Counted from the first letter of the stretch, positions 1 to 8,919 are shown. The stretch is 64,000 nt of DNA from Streptomyces chartreusis (GCF_008704715.1 NZ_CP023689.1:8494001-8558000), one strand, 5' to 3'. Notes: generated from the letters alone by a model not told the origin. Numbers and translations: made by a program.

Positions 1-1
1 G

Positions 2-811
2 GCCCTGGACGGCGACCGTCTCCTCGCCCGGCTCGCCTGGTGGACGACCCCGGGCGGTGACGTCCCGCAGCAGTTCGACTTCTTCGACATCGACGACACG
101 CTGCCCCGGGCCGACCGCGACGAGATAGGCCTGCGGCTGTTCGAGACGGCGACGACAACCGTCTTCTCGACGGGCGCGAAGCTGCCTGAGTACGGCCGCT
201 TCGTCCCGCCCGATTGGCACGAGGACCCCGCGGCGCGCGAGGTGATCGAATCCCGCACGCGCGTGCTGGAGAGCACTGGAGCACGCCTGCTCGTCGAGCG
301 GCTGCGGCTGCAGTGGACCCCGTCGTCCCTGCTCCCGGAGTCCAAAGGGCGTCTCGTATTCCGCCCGGTAGCCCACCGGGAGGACCTCCTCGCCCTGATG
401 ACCCCAGTCATGGAGGGCACCCTCGACGCCCACGGCCAGGCGGACCTGGCATCCGGACTGAGCCCGCGCGAAGCGGCGGAACGGCACTACGACGGCGAGT
501 TCGCCAGGTTCAACAGCCCGCACGAGTGGTGGCGCATCGCCGAACTCCCCGACGGCGGCGGTCCGGTGGGCTTCGTGATCCCGGCCCGCAACAGCTATCA
601 CCCGATCATCGCGTACATCGGCGTCCTGCCCGCACACCGCGGCAACGGCTACATCGACGAGATCCTCGCCGAGGGCACCCGTATCCTGGCCGCCGAGGGC
701 GTCGACCGCATCAGGGCATCGACAGACCTCGGCAACGTCCCCATGGCGAAGTCCTTCGCCCGCACCGGATACGTCAACTTCGAACGCTCCCTCAACCTGG
801 TCTGGGACTGA
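2..811 (+). CDS. GNAT-family N-acetyltransferase (5' end outside window)
   Basis: The frame is open from the first bases of the window, so the true start lies to the left and about 269 residues are visible. The C-terminal half is a GNAT acetyltransferase domain. It has the beta4-strand segment GFVIPARNSYHPIIAYIGV, then the acetyl-CoA loop HRGNGYIDEIL (R-G-N-G-Y replacing the usual R-G-x-G-x/A), then N-V-P-M-A-K-S-F-A-R-T-G-Y, the typical end helix and 'neighbour' motif of the fold. The N-terminal part (DFFDIDDTLP..) suggests a two-domain GNAT as is common in Streptomyces. An internal ATG at 242 could be mistaken for the start, but the upstream codons have the same GC3-rich usage and no stop. 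The acceptor substrate cannot be told. It is followed by about 330 bp without an intact gene. Confidence 0.85.
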   Translation, partial: ALDGDRLLARLAWWTTPGGDVPQQFDFFDIDDTLPRADRDEIGLRLFETATTTVFSTGAKLPEYGRFVPPDWHEDPAAREVIESRTRVLESTGARLLVERLRLQWTPSSLLPESKGRLVFRPVAHREDLLALMTPVMEGTLDAHGQADLASGLSPREAAERHYDGEFARFNSPHEWWRIAELPDGGGPVGFVIPARNSYHPIIAYIGVLPAHRGNGYIDEILAEGTRILAAEGVDRIRASTDLGNVPMAKSFARTGYVNFERSLNLVWD

Positions 812-885
812 ACCCATCTGCCGCGTCTCCGGATCTCCCCCCAACGACCTCCGGAGACTTGGCAGGTGGGCGCCGACTCCGTGCA

Positions 886-957
886 GAAAACGCCGTCCTT
901 CTGCCACTTGGCGAAGTAGCCGTAGACGGTTTCCCAGGGCGGGAAGTCGTGCGGCAT
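886..957 (-). pseudogene. IS5-family transposase fragment
   Basis: The minus-strand frame reads MPHDFPPWETVYGYFAKW followed by QKDGVF, the highly conserved N-terminal block of IS5-type transposases (usual form CxWRxLPxDFPPWxTVYxYFxxW..DG). Only about 24 residues survive. Upstream codons lack the expected TGCxWR lead and downstream codons show no family similarity, so this is a degraded scrap of an insertion sequence with no catalytic DDE residues. I see no terminal inverted repeats. The surrounding 812-1096 stretch holds nothing else I recognise. Confidence 0.7.
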
Positions 958-1096
958 GGCCGCAGGGACACGCCCGCCGGAAGTGGTTCCGCGGGGGCGC
1001 CGATTGGCCCGCGTGTGGGCCGGGGCGGATCCACTTGCAGGTCGGATCGTGGCGCTGGGGATCGTGTTGATTGCGGAGGGCGTCCACCATGTCGGA

Positions 1097-1127
1097 TTGC
1101 CTGGAGCGTAACGAAGCCTCCAGGCAA
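1097..1127 (-). terminator. Hairpin downstream of the aldehyde dehydrogenase gene
   Basis: Perfect 10-bp arms (ttgcctggag / ctccaggcaa) with an 11-nt loop start 14 bp after the stop codon of the minus-strand aldehyde dehydrogenase gene. This is the usual place and form of a Streptomyces terminator without a strong U-tract. Confidence 0.65.
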
Positions 1128-1140
1128 CCGACTTTGGGCT

Positions 1141-2664
1141 CTAGAAGAAGCCAAGCTTCTGAGGGCTGTACGAACAGAGAATGTTCTTGGTCTGCTGGTA
1201 GTGATCCAGCATCATCTTGTGCGTCTCACGCCCGATGCCCGACCCCTTGTAGCCGCCGAACGCCGCGTGTGCCGGGTACGCGTGGTAGCAGTTCGTCCAC
1301 ACCCGGCCCGCCTGGATCGCGCGGCCCGCGCGGTACGCGGTGTTGATGTCCCGCGTCCACACGCCCGCCCCAAGGCCGTACAGCGTGTCGTTGGCGATCT
1401 TGATGGCGTCGTCGAAGTCGTCGAAGGACGTCACCGAGACGACCGGGCCGAAGATCTCCTCCTGGAAGATCCGCATACGGTTGTCGCCCTCGAAGATGGT
1501 CGGCTGGACGTAGTAGCCGCCCTTCAACTCGCCCTCGTGATCGATGCGTTCGCCGCCCGTGAGGACCCGGGCGCCCTCCTGCCGGCCGATGTCGAGGTAG
1601 GAGAGGATCTTCTCCAGCTGGTCGTTGGAGGCCTGCGCGCCGATCATGGTGTCCGTGTCGAGCGGATGCCCGGTCTTGATCTGCTCGGTCCGCGCGACCG
1701 CCGCCTCCATGAACTCGGCGTAGTTGCCCCGCTGCACGAGCGCCCGCGACGGGCACGTGCACACCTCGCCCTGGTTGAGCGCGAACATCGTGAAGCCTTC
1801 GAGCGCCTTGTCGCGGAAGTCGTCGTTCGCCGCCCAGACGTCGTCGAAGAAGATGTTCGGGGACTTGCCACCGAGTTCGAGGGTGACCGGGGTGATGTTC
1901 TCCGAGGCGTACTGCATGATCAACCGGCCGGTCGTGGTCTCCCCGGTGAACGCCACTTTGGCCACCCGGGGGCTCGACGCCAGCGGCTTGCCCGCCTCCA
2001 CGCCGAAGCCGTTGACGATGTTGAGGACGCCCGGCGGCAGCAGGTCGGAGACCAGGCTCAGCCAGTAGTGGATGGACGCCGGCGTCTGCTCGGCCGGCTT
2101 CAGCACGACCGCGTTGCCCGCGGCCAGCGCCGGAGCGAGCTTCCACGTCGCCATCAGGATCGGGAAGTTCCACGGGATGATCTGCGCCACCACGCCCAAC
2201 GGCTCGTGGAAGTGGTACGCCACCGTGTCGTCGTCGACCTCGCCGAGCGAGCCCTCCTGCGCCCTGATCGCGCCCGCGAAGTAGCGGAAGTGGTCGATGG
2301 CCAGCGGAATGTCCGCCGCCAGCGTCTCCCGCACCGGCTTGCCGTTCTCCCAGCTCTCGGCGACCGCCAGCTTCTCCAGGTTCGCCTCCATACGGTCGGC
2401 GATCTTCAGCAGGATGTCGGCCCGCGCGGTCACCGACGTCCGGCCCCACGCTGGGGCGGCCGCGTGCGCCGCGTCCAACGCCCGCTCCACGTCCTCCGCC
2501 GTGCCCCGCGCGATCTCGGTGAACGGCTGCCCGTTCACCGGCGTCGGGTTCTCGAAGTACTGCCCCCGGATCGGCGGCACGTACTCACCGCCGATGAAGT
2601 GGTCGTAGCGCGCCTGGTAGGAGACGATCGCACCCTCGGTGCCGGGCGCCGCGTAACGGGTCAT
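1141..2664 (-). CDS. exaC: NAD-dependent (acet)aldehyde dehydrogenase, ExaC/AldB type
   Basis: 507 residues, full length for the ALDH superfamily. The product oxidises aldehydes (acetaldehyde and similar) to the acid with NAD+ in the cytoplasm. Visible signatures are the cofactor-binding segment IIPWNFPILMATWKLAPAL near 162, the FTGETTTGR turn near 239, the general base Glu263 in LELGGKSPN, and the nucleophile Cys302 in NQGEVCTCPSR. The C-terminus HKMMLDHYQQTKN(I/M)L is typical of the ExaC/AldB group. The ATG start is preceded by gggagg at a good distance. The next gene on the same strand upstream is a GAF-domain regulator, the usual partner of this dehydrogenase class in actinomycetes, so aldehyde-responsive control is likely. 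The exact substrate is not provable from sequence. Confidence 0.92.
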   Translation of the reverse strand: MTRYAAPGTEGAIVSYQARYDHFIGGEYVPPIRGQYFENPTPVNGQPFTEIARGTAEDVERALDAAHAAAPAWGRTSVTARADILLKIADRMEANLEKLAVAESWENGKPVRETLAADIPLAIDHFRYFAGAIRAQEGSLGEVDDDTVAYHFHEPLGVVAQIIPWNFPILMATWKLAPALAAGNAVVLKPAEQTPASIHYWLSLVSDLLPPGVLNIVNGFGVEAGKPLASSPRVAKVAFTGETTTGRLIMQYASENITPVTLELGGKSPNIFFDDVWAANDDFRDKALEGFTMFALNQGEVCTCPSRALVQRGNYAEFMEAAVARTEQIKTGHPLDTDTMIGAQASNDQLEKILSYLDIGRQEGARVLTGGERIDHEGELKGGYYVQPTIFEGDNRMRIFQEEIFGPVVSVTSFDDFDDAIKIANDTLYGLGAGVWTRDINTAYRAGRAIQAGRVWTNCYHAYPAHAAFGGYKGSGIGRETHKMMLDHYQQTKNILCSYSPQKLGFF

Positions 2665-2720
2665 TCTGCTCTGCCTCCCGAAGAAGCGCTGCCCGCCGTT
2701 GGGCAGCTCTCGGCGCGAGG

Positions 2721-4088
2721 CTAGGGACGGCGAGGTTGCAAGTACGTTGCGCGGGCCGGGGCTTCCGCCAGGGTCACCGCTCTGCGGTCACCGTGCCGGG
2801 CGGGCGGTGCTGTGAGCTCCGACTCCAGCGCGGCCAGCCTCGACCGCACCGCCGACGTCGGACGCACCACGGCGAGCGCCCGCCATACGTCCAGGTCGTC
2901 CTCGCCCCACGGCGCATGCGCCCAGTCCGCCAGCAGATCCGGATCGCGGCGCGCGATCAGAGCCGTACGCAGACCGTCGGCCAGTAGCCGCCTGAGCCGC
3001 ACCACCGCCGGCGCCTGGGAACCGGGCAGCAGCGGGCCCGCGTACGCGGCGGCCGCGCCCGTGATCGCACCCGTCTCCAGCCGTCGCTCCACGACCGACA
3101 CATCCGACTCCACCGGCACCGTCAGCCGGTACGGTCTCGACCCGAGCAGACCGGGACCGAGCAGCCGACGCAGACGCGCCAACTCGGCTCTCAGCGTCAC
3201 GGGCGTCACCGACTCGTCCTCGTACAACGCGCACTGCAACTCGTCGCCCGTCAGCCCCTCCGGATGACGGGCCAGCAGCACCAGGATCTCGCTGTGCCGA
3301 CGACTGAGCCTGACCCTGCGCCCACCGACGAGCAGCGTCGCCTCGTCACGGCCCAGCGCGGACAGCTCGGGCGTGTCCGCGGCGGGCAGCTGCGGCGCGA
3401 GCAGCGCCAGATGCGACTCCGCGGCACGCGCCACCGCCTGCACGAACCCCAGGCTGTGCGGATGCGCCAGCCCGTCACCACCGGTGATGTCCACCGCCCC
3501 GAGCACCCGGCCGGTCCGCGGATCGTGCACCGGCGCCGCCGCGCAGGTCCAGGGCTGCACCCTGCGGATGAAGTGCTCGGCGGCGAAGACCTGCACCGGC
3601 CGGTCCACGGCGACCGCCGTACCCGGCGCGTTCGTCCCGACCGCGCTCTCCGCCCACCTGGCACCCGGCACGAAGTTCATCCGCCCCGCCTTGCGCCGGG
3701 TCGTCGGATGGCCCTCGACCCACAGCAGCCTGCCGTGCTCGTCGCACACCGCGAGCAGATGCTCCCCGTCGGCGGCGAACGTGCCCATCAGCTCCCGGAA
3801 CAGCGGCATCACCCGCGCCAGCGGATGCTCCGCGCGATACGCCCCGAGGTCGCCGTCCGCCAGCTCCACGGACGCCGTCCCGTCCGGACCGACACCGGCC
3901 CGCGCGGAGCGCCGCCACGAGTCGGCCACCACGGAACGCACCGGCGTCGGCACGGTGCCCACCTCGGTGAACGTCTCATGCGCACGGCGCAACGTCCGTA
4001 CGCGCTCGGCGGGATCGGCCCCCGGTTCGAGAGCGACCCAAGGATCGGTCAAGTCGGCCTCCCCGGAAAGCAATGCGGCTGGGGACAT
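2721..4088 (-). CDS. GAF-domain transcriptional regulator (AcoR-like, lacking the sigma-54 module)
   Basis: 455 residues from ATG 4088, chosen because ggag lies 5 nt upstream; the frame also has a TTG at 4115. The N-terminal part resembles the sensing region of AcoR-type activators: VPTPVRSVVADSWRRSARAGV, then a GAF-like domain with GRMNFVPGARWAESAVGTNA, PVQVFAAEHF and VLGAVDITGG. This block is a hallmark of aldehyde/acetoin-responsive regulators. There is no AAA+ sigma-54 domain. Instead a winged-helix-like segment (LSRRHSEILVLLARHPEGLT..LRAELARLRRLLG) is present, the actinobacterial variant. It lies 56 bp upstream of the aldehyde dehydrogenase gene in the same orientation and probably controls it. 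Confidence 0.85.
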   Translation of the reverse strand: MSPAALLSGEADLTDPWVALEPGADPAERVRTLRRAHETFTEVGTVPTPVRSVVADSWRRSARAGVGPDGTASVELADGDLGAYRAEHPLARVMPLFRELMGTFAADGEHLLAVCDEHGRLLWVEGHPTTRRKAGRMNFVPGARWAESAVGTNAPGTAVAVDRPVQVFAAEHFIRRVQPWTCAAAPVHDPRTGRVLGAVDITGGDGLAHPHSLGFVQAVARAAESHLALLAPQLPAADTPELSALGRDEATLLVGGRRVRLSRRHSEILVLLARHPEGLTGDELQCALYEDESVTPVTLRAELARLRRLLGPGLLGSRPYRLTVPVESDVSVVERRLETGAITGAAAAYAGPLLPGSQAPAVVRLRRLLADGLRTALIARRDPDLLADWAHAPWGEDDLDVWRALAVVRPTSAVRSRLAALESELTAPPARHGDRRAVTLAEAPARATYLQPRRP

Positions 4089-4252
4089 CGTCACTCCGAG
4101 TACGCGAACGGACAACCGTTTCGACCGGGGTCACTCGAACGATGAGGGGATGCTTCCGGCGGGACGAGGCTTCCCTGAGGCTGTGCCGGTGTCGCGGTGC
4201 TGGAGGCCCAGGACCGGTGCGGGCACGGCTCGGCAGCGCCCCAAACGCGGGC

Positions 4253-4852
4253 TCAGGCCGAGTTGACCAGGCGTATGTAGCGCGACCAGTCCCAGTGCGG
4301 CCCGGGATCGGTGTGGTCCGTGCCCGGTACCTCGTAGTGCCCGATGATGTGCCGGCGGTCCTTCGGGATTCCGTACTTGCCGCAGATCGCCGCCGTGAGC
4401 CCGGCCGACTCCTCGTAGAGAGCGTCGGTGAAGTAGTAGGGCCGGTCCACCCAGCCCTCGTGCTCTATGCCGATGCTGCGTGTGTTGTGTTCCCAGTCGC
4501 CCGCGTGCCAGGCGATGTCGGCCTCACGGACGCACTGTGCGATGTGCCCGTCGGCCGAGCGCACCACGTAGTGGGCGGACACCTGCTTGGCCGGGTTCTG
4601 GAAGACGGACAGGGTCTTGGTGAAGGCGGTCTGCGTCACGTGGATGATCACCTGCTCGACGGGATGGGTCCTGGGGCGGTTGGCTGTCGTGTAGTTGGCG
4701 GTGCTCGCCGGCTGCCACTCGGCACCGTGATGGTCGGGTGCCGGAACCTGCGTACCGGATCGTGGGCCGGGCAGCAGGGCGTACGGGACGGCGGCGAGGG
4801 CGGTGCCCTGGAGGAAGCGGCGCCGGCTGGGGCGGGGTCGTGCGAGTTCCAA
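4253..4852 (-). CDS. Exported N-acetylmuramoyl-L-alanine amidase (Amidase_2/PGRP fold)
   Basis: 199 residues from a TTG start at 4852, with aaagg about 10 nt upstream. The N-terminus carries a twin-arginine signal, SRRRFLQGTALAAVPYALL, so the enzyme is probably exported folded through Tat. The catalytic domain shows the zinc ligands His71 (VIIHVTQ) and His180 (DHTDPGPHW), with SAHYVV, HAGD and SIGIEHEG in the expected order. This family cleaves the amide bond between N-acetylmuramic acid and L-alanine of peptidoglycan. Length suits a single-domain secreted amidase without cell-wall-binding repeats. It is separated by 38 bp from the acetamidase gene upstream on the same strand, so it could be cotranscribed, though its role seems unrelated. 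Confidence 0.88.
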   Translation of the reverse strand: MELARPRPSRRRFLQGTALAAVPYALLPGPRSGTQVPAPDHHGAEWQPASTANYTTANRPRTHPVEQVIIHVTQTAFTKTLSVFQNPAKQVSAHYVVRSADGHIAQCVREADIAWHAGDWEHNTRSIGIEHEGWVDRPYYFTDALYEESAGLTAAICGKYGIPKDRRHIIGHYEVPGTDHTDPGPHWDWSRYIRLVNSA

Positions 4853-4890
4853 GGAGGGGTTGCCTTTCAGGGGTGAGGTCGGCCGGAAGG

Positions 4891-5901
4891 TCAGCGCAGG
4901 GTCGCCGCCGTCTCCCGCAGTCGCTCATGTACTCCGCGGTGCGTCTCACGACCTGGCAGCCACTGCTTGCGGATCTTGGCCACGCACGTGTAGTTGGTGT
5001 CGCACACGTTGGCCAGCGGTGACTCGACGGCCTGCGTCGCGAACTGGTACGCGTCCAGCTCACTGAACCCGTAGTCGCGCACCAGCCACTGCACCAGGTC
5101 GAGCTGCGATATCCGGAACGCGTCCTCCAGCGGCCGTGCCGACCCGGTCGACATGATGTGGGTGTCCGACTCGATGCGCGGCCAGGGTGTGGCGAGCCCC
5201 TTGAGCAGCTCGACGATCACCACCGTGTTCATCGCACACTCGACCGCGACCCCGCAGGTCTCGCCCTCTCCCTGGCGGGCGTGCCCGTCGCCGAGGCTGA
5301 GCAGCGCGCCCTCGACGTTCACCCCGAGATAGCAGGTGACACCCGCCCGCATCTCCGGGGTGTCCATGTTCCCGCCGTGCGCGTCGGGCACCAGCGCGGA
5401 GCGCACCTCCAGATTGGCGGGAGCCACCCCGACCGTGCCGTGCATCGGGTCCATCGGCAGCTCGGCCTCGATGTCACTGTCATGGGCCCGGAACAACGCC
5501 GTACGCCGGGTCCGGTCGAGCTGCCAGATCCACACGGTCTCCGGCAGCGGCGGCTGGAGCGTGGCCGTGGTGTGTGTCGAGGTGAGGGCGCCGAACAGCG
5601 GGACCGTGGTCGACGCGGCCCAGTCCCGGGCCGGCTCGATCGAGACGAAGTGCACGGCGACCGTGTCACCCGGCTCGGCGCCCTCGATGTGGAAGGGTCC
5701 CGTCTGCGGGTTGAGGTAGGGGAATTCGCATACCTCGGACACCAGGTCCTTCTCCGAGCGCACCCGCCCGCCGAAGCAGTCCTCCGTGTACAGGTCCAGG
5801 ACCGTACCGGGCGCGATGCGCGCCACGGGCGGTGCTCCGCCGAACGTCCAGGCGTACTCGCCGGGCTCGGGTCGCACGGTCAGGATCCGCGGGTCGCTCA
5901 T
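4891..5901 (-). CDS. Acetamidase/formamidase (FmdA/AmdA family)
   Basis: 336 residues. This family hydrolyses short-chain amides (formamide, acetamide) to ammonia and the carboxylic acid. Family signatures visible are LVPDAHGGNMDTPEM, LSLGDGHARQGEGETCG and ANVCDTNYTCVAKI, plus the glycine/proline-rich core. The start ATG at 5901 overlaps the stop of the upstream permease by 4 bp (ATGA), so translation is coupled. That pairing suggests an uptake-and-hydrolysis module for amides or related nitrogen compounds. No signal peptide, so cytoplasmic. The substrate preference between formamide and acetamide cannot be decided here. Confidence 0.9.
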   Translation of the reverse strand: MSDPRILTVRPEPGEYAWTFGGAPPVARIAPGTVLDLYTEDCFGGRVRSEKDLVSEVCEFPYLNPQTGPFHIEGAEPGDTVAVHFVSIEPARDWAASTTVPLFGALTSTHTTATLQPPLPETVWIWQLDRTRRTALFRAHDSDIEAELPMDPMHGTVGVAPANLEVRSALVPDAHGGNMDTPEMRAGVTCYLGVNVEGALLSLGDGHARQGEGETCGVAVECAMNTVVIVELLKGLATPWPRIESDTHIMSTGSARPLEDAFRISQLDLVQWLVRDYGFSELDAYQFATQAVESPLANVCDTNYTCVAKIRKQWLPGRETHRGVHERLRETAATLR

Positions 5902-7397
5902 CGCTGCACAGCTCCGTTCTGGGGAAGGCCGGTGGGGGAGGGGTCGTCGTCGAGATGGACACGGGCGGTCTCGGCTATTCGCCCGGGGTGCCGCCGCATC
6001 AGCACGAGCAGCACCACGACCCCGATCGCCATCCACGCTCCGACCACGGACCCCGCGTACGACACGGGCGCGCTGAGCTCGGAGACGAAGTCGAAGACGG
6101 GCAGGCCCGCCGCGGTCAGCAGCGCCGGCACGAACGCGATGATGCCGAGAAGCGGCAGGACCAGATGCCGCACGGGCTTGAGCGCCTCGCGCCTGCGGCG
6201 CAGGAAGTAGCCGGCACAGGCGAGGTTGACCACTATGTACACGCCGATCACGACCGTGACGATCACCGTCGCCAGCAGCAGGAACGCAGTCACCGGGTCG
6301 TAGGCGAACCCCAGCCCCAGAACGGCGCCGACCGCCACCGCGGTCTGCACGGCGATTCCGGCCACGGGCGAGCGGTACTTCGGATGGAGGATCGCCAGGA
6401 AGCGGGGCAGCACGCGGATGCGGGCCAGGGCGAACGCGGTCCGCGTGGAGACGGTGGCGCACGCATTGGCATTGGCGATGGCCGAGTTGACCACGGCCAG
6501 GAACACCAGCACCCAGAACAGTCCGAACGACGCCCGCGCCACGCCTTCCCACGAGGCGGCACCGGACGCGCCGAACTCCTGGAAGCGATCAGGGCCGTAG
6601 TACACGCTCATGGCGTACGTGGTGAGCACGTAGAACAGTCCGATGGCGAGCGCCGAACCGAGCACCGCGCGGTGCATCGTGCGACGTGGGTCCCGGGTCT
6701 CCTCGGCCAGTGGTGCCGCGGCCTCGAATCCGGCGAAGGCGAGCACCGTGTAGACGGACCCGGCGAACACTCCGCTGACGCCCGCGTAGCCCTCGGCGGT
6801 GTGCGACGTCCCGAACACCGGCAGCGTGTTGTCCCCTCCCGCCTTGCCGATCAGCCAGATGGCGAACACCAGCAGGACGAGCACCTCGAAGACGCCGAGG
6901 ACCGTGCCGAACCGGGCCGAGGCGCGCACCCCCAAGTACCCGGAGACACCTATGATCGCGGCTCCAGCGAGCGCCCAGGGCCACCACAGGTCCGCCGGAT
7001 ACGAGGACCATTCCTGGTGCAGCGTGCCGGCCGTGGTGAAGCCCAGTTGCAGTAGGAGAAGGGGTGGGACGAGAGCCTCGACGAACACATAGCCCCAGCC
7101 CACGAGAAAGCCGATCGCCGGATGCAGGCCTTGTGCCACGTAGGTGGACACCGAGCCCGCGGCCGGCAGCTCGCGCGCCAGCTCCGCGACGCACGACGCC
7201 GTGAACAGACATGCCACCAGCGCGATCAGCACCGACAGAGGCAGGCTCCCGCCCGCGAACGCCGCGCCCGACGGAATGGACGCCGCGACCGCCGCGGCCG
7301 GCGCCATCGCCGTGATGCTCTGGAACAGGACCTCGCGCAGCCCGATCGCGTCGCGCCGCAATCCCGTGGTTCCGACTTCCGTCTTTTCCCCCGACAT
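5898..7397 (-). CDS. APC-superfamily amino acid/amine permease
   Basis: 499 residues from the ATG at 7397. An in-frame ATG at 7412 exists, but the gaggggg Shine-Dalgarno lies inside that extension, 6 nt before the inner ATG. About 12 to 13 hydrophobic segments are visible. The first transmembrane helix has the APC pattern (SITAMAPAAAVAASIPSGA..GGSLPLSVLIAL), and AFAGFEAAAPLAEETRDPRR is the conserved TM6/TM7 loop of the family. The C-terminus is charged and cytoplasmic. It is the first gene of the operon with the acetamidase/formamidase gene, and possibly the amidase further down, so the transported solute may be the amidase substrate or an amino acid. Substrate is an inference. Confidence 0.88.
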   Translation of the reverse strand: MSGEKTEVGTTGLRRDAIGLREVLFQSITAMAPAAAVAASIPSGAAFAGGSLPLSVLIALVACLFTASCVAELARELPAAGSVSTYVAQGLHPAIGFLVGWGYVFVEALVPPLLLLQLGFTTAGTLHQEWSSYPADLWWPWALAGAAIIGVSGYLGVRASARFGTVLGVFEVLVLLVFAIWLIGKAGGDNTLPVFGTSHTAEGYAGVSGVFAGSVYTVLAFAGFEAAAPLAEETRDPRRTMHRAVLGSALAIGLFYVLTTYAMSVYYGPDRFQEFGASGAASWEGVARASFGLFWVLVFLAVVNSAIANANACATVSTRTAFALARIRVLPRFLAILHPKYRSPVAGIAVQTAVAVGAVLGLGFAYDPVTAFLLLATVIVTVVIGVYIVVNLACAGYFLRRRREALKPVRHLVLPLLGIIAFVPALLTAAGLPVFDFVSELSAPVSYAGSVVGAWMAIGVVVLLVLMRRHPGRIAETARVHLDDDPSPTGLPQNGAVQR

Positions 7398-7511
7398 GTG
7401 AATCCCCCTCATTCACCCCGATGCGCCCCGCGTCGTCGTGACACGACCGCTGCGCCTCGCGTGAATCACGGTACGGCGCTGGCGGGTTGGGTAGAAGAGG
7501 GCGCCGGGTTT

Positions 7512-7539
7512 CCGTGGACAGCCGGGGAATTGTGGATAA
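7512..7539. promoter_or_regulatory. Two DnaA-box-like 9-mers upstream of the permease operon
   Basis: tgtggataa at 7531-7539 is the exact complement of the classical DnaA box ttatccaca, and ccgtggaca at 7512-7520 is a weaker copy. They lie in the 300-bp stretch 7398-7696 between the permease start and the end of the ROK gene, which otherwise holds nothing I recognise. A role as a chromosomal DnaA-titration or regulatory site is possible; chance is also possible. Confidence 0.3.
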
Positions 7540-7696
7540 CTCGCTCACTCACATGAGTGAACTCGCCCTGGAGTGAGGCTTGTTCGGCCGTGTCGGGTCG
7601 GGCTCGGAAGCCCGGGCGGGCCAGGCGCGCAAGCCGGATGGGCCCGAGCCTGCAAGCCCTGCAGAACCGCCCCCGTCCGTGCGCCCCACCCCGCAA

Positions 7697-8905
7697 TCAG
7701 GCCCGCTCCGCCACCGCGACCGGATCGTCCAGCACCCCTCGCACCACAGAATGCGCAGCCCCCAGCAACGGACCCTCGGGGCCCAGCCGGGACACGGACA
7801 CCGGACACGCGGGCCCCGCGGTCCGCCGGTCCAACTCGGCCTCCAGCGAAGGCAGCAACCAGGGCGCGAGCCCGGCCAGCGCACCGCCGAGCACAACGCT
7901 CTCGGGGTCCAGCAGATTGACCGCGCCGGTCAGCGCGATTCCGAGCGCCGTTCCCGCGTCCCGCAAGGCCCGCCGTACGTCCTCGTCGCCCTCCGCGGCA
8001 CGCGTCGCCAGCAGCCCGACGCGGTCCTCACCGGGCTCCAGCCCGGCCGCACGCAGCACCGCCTCCTCACCGGCGTACTGCTCCAGACATCCGCGCCCCC
8101 CGCACGGGCACTCGGGCCCGTACGGCTCGACGGGCACATGGCCCAACTCGCCCGCGAAACCACGCGTTCCACGCAGCAGCCCCCCGTCCACCACGACCGC
8201 CGCACCGATGCCGATCTCCGCCGACACGTGCAGGAAGTCTCGCGGGGTGCCGTCGCCGAGCCACAGTTCGGCGAGCGCGCCGAAGTCGGCCTCGTTGCCC
8301 ACGGTCAGCGGAAAGTCCGTAGGGAGCAACTCGGCCAGGTCCGTGTCGCGCCAGTCGAGGTTGGGGGCGCGGACGACCGTGCGGCTGTCGCGCGCCACCA
8401 GGCCGGGCACGGCGACCGCCAGTCCGGCGGGCCACAGCCCTTCTGGTTCGGCCTCGGCGACGACCTTGCGCACGAGCGCATCGAGCTCCTCGATCACAGG
8501 CCCGGCCGCCCGACCCCGGTTCGCGCCGTGCCGTACGGCCCTGGCACGCACCTCGCCCCGCAGATCGACCGCGCACACGGCGAGATGGTCGACGCCGATC
8601 TCCGCGCCGATGCCGGCCGGACCGTGCCCGCTGACGGCGAGCGCCGAGCCGGGACGGCCGACCCGGCCGGGCCGCTCGGGACCGAGTTCCTCCAGCAGTC
8701 CCGAGCGGATCAGTTCGTCGACGAGGGTGGACACCGCCGCACGGGTCAGTCCGATACGGGAGGCGACGGCGGCGCGGGAGAGCGGACCCTCGGCACTGAC
8801 GGTGTGCATCACGCTGGCCAGATTGCGGCGACGCATGCCCTGCTGCGTGTTGGGCAGCGCGCGCCCGGCGCCGGTCGGGTGGGCCTCGTGCAGCGGTGCG
8901 GTCAT
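7697..8905 (-). CDS. ROK-family transcriptional regulator of the xylose genes
   Basis: 402 residues from ATG 8905, with gagga about 11 nt upstream; a TTG at 8923 that overlaps the xylB stop is the alternative. The N-terminal winged helix (RRRNLASVMHTV..PLSRAAVASRIGLTRAAVSTLVDEL) is followed by a ROK sugar-kinase-like domain. That domain has GIGAEIGVDHLAVCAVDL, FAGELGHVPV and the zinc-binding CPCGGRGCLEQYAG motif, then VVLGGAL. These match XylR/NagC-like ROK repressors, which bind sugars without phosphorylating them. It lies 14 bp downstream of xylB on the same strand, so it is probably autoregulated and represses the divergent xylA/xylB promoters in the absence of xylose. Confidence 0.9.
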   Translation of the reverse strand: MTAPLHEAHPTGAGRALPNTQQGMRRRNLASVMHTVSAEGPLSRAAVASRIGLTRAAVSTLVDELIRSGLLEELGPERPGRVGRPGSALAVSGHGPAGIGAEIGVDHLAVCAVDLRGEVRARAVRHGANRGRAAGPVIEELDALVRKVVAEAEPEGLWPAGLAVAVPGLVARDSRTVVRAPNLDWRDTDLAELLPTDFPLTVGNEADFGALAELWLGDGTPRDFLHVSAEIGIGAAVVVDGGLLRGTRGFAGELGHVPVEPYGPECPCGGRGCLEQYAGEEAVLRAAGLEPGEDRVGLLATRAAEGDEDVRRALRDAGTALGIALTGAVNLLDPESVVLGGALAGLAPWLLPSLEAELDRRTAGPACPVSVSRLGPEGPLLGAAHSVVRGVLDDPVAVAERA

Positions 8906-8919
8906 GCCTCCGTCAGTCC

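Noticed and set aside
214..2724. An 836-codon frame antisense to the aldehyde dehydrogenase gene
   Set aside because: The complementary strand encodes a textbook ALDH with catalytic Cys and Glu; the frame is a GC-bias artefact.
7466..7808. Short frames between the permease and ROK genes
   Set aside because: They overlap the ROK gene out of frame, use atypical codons and have no start context.
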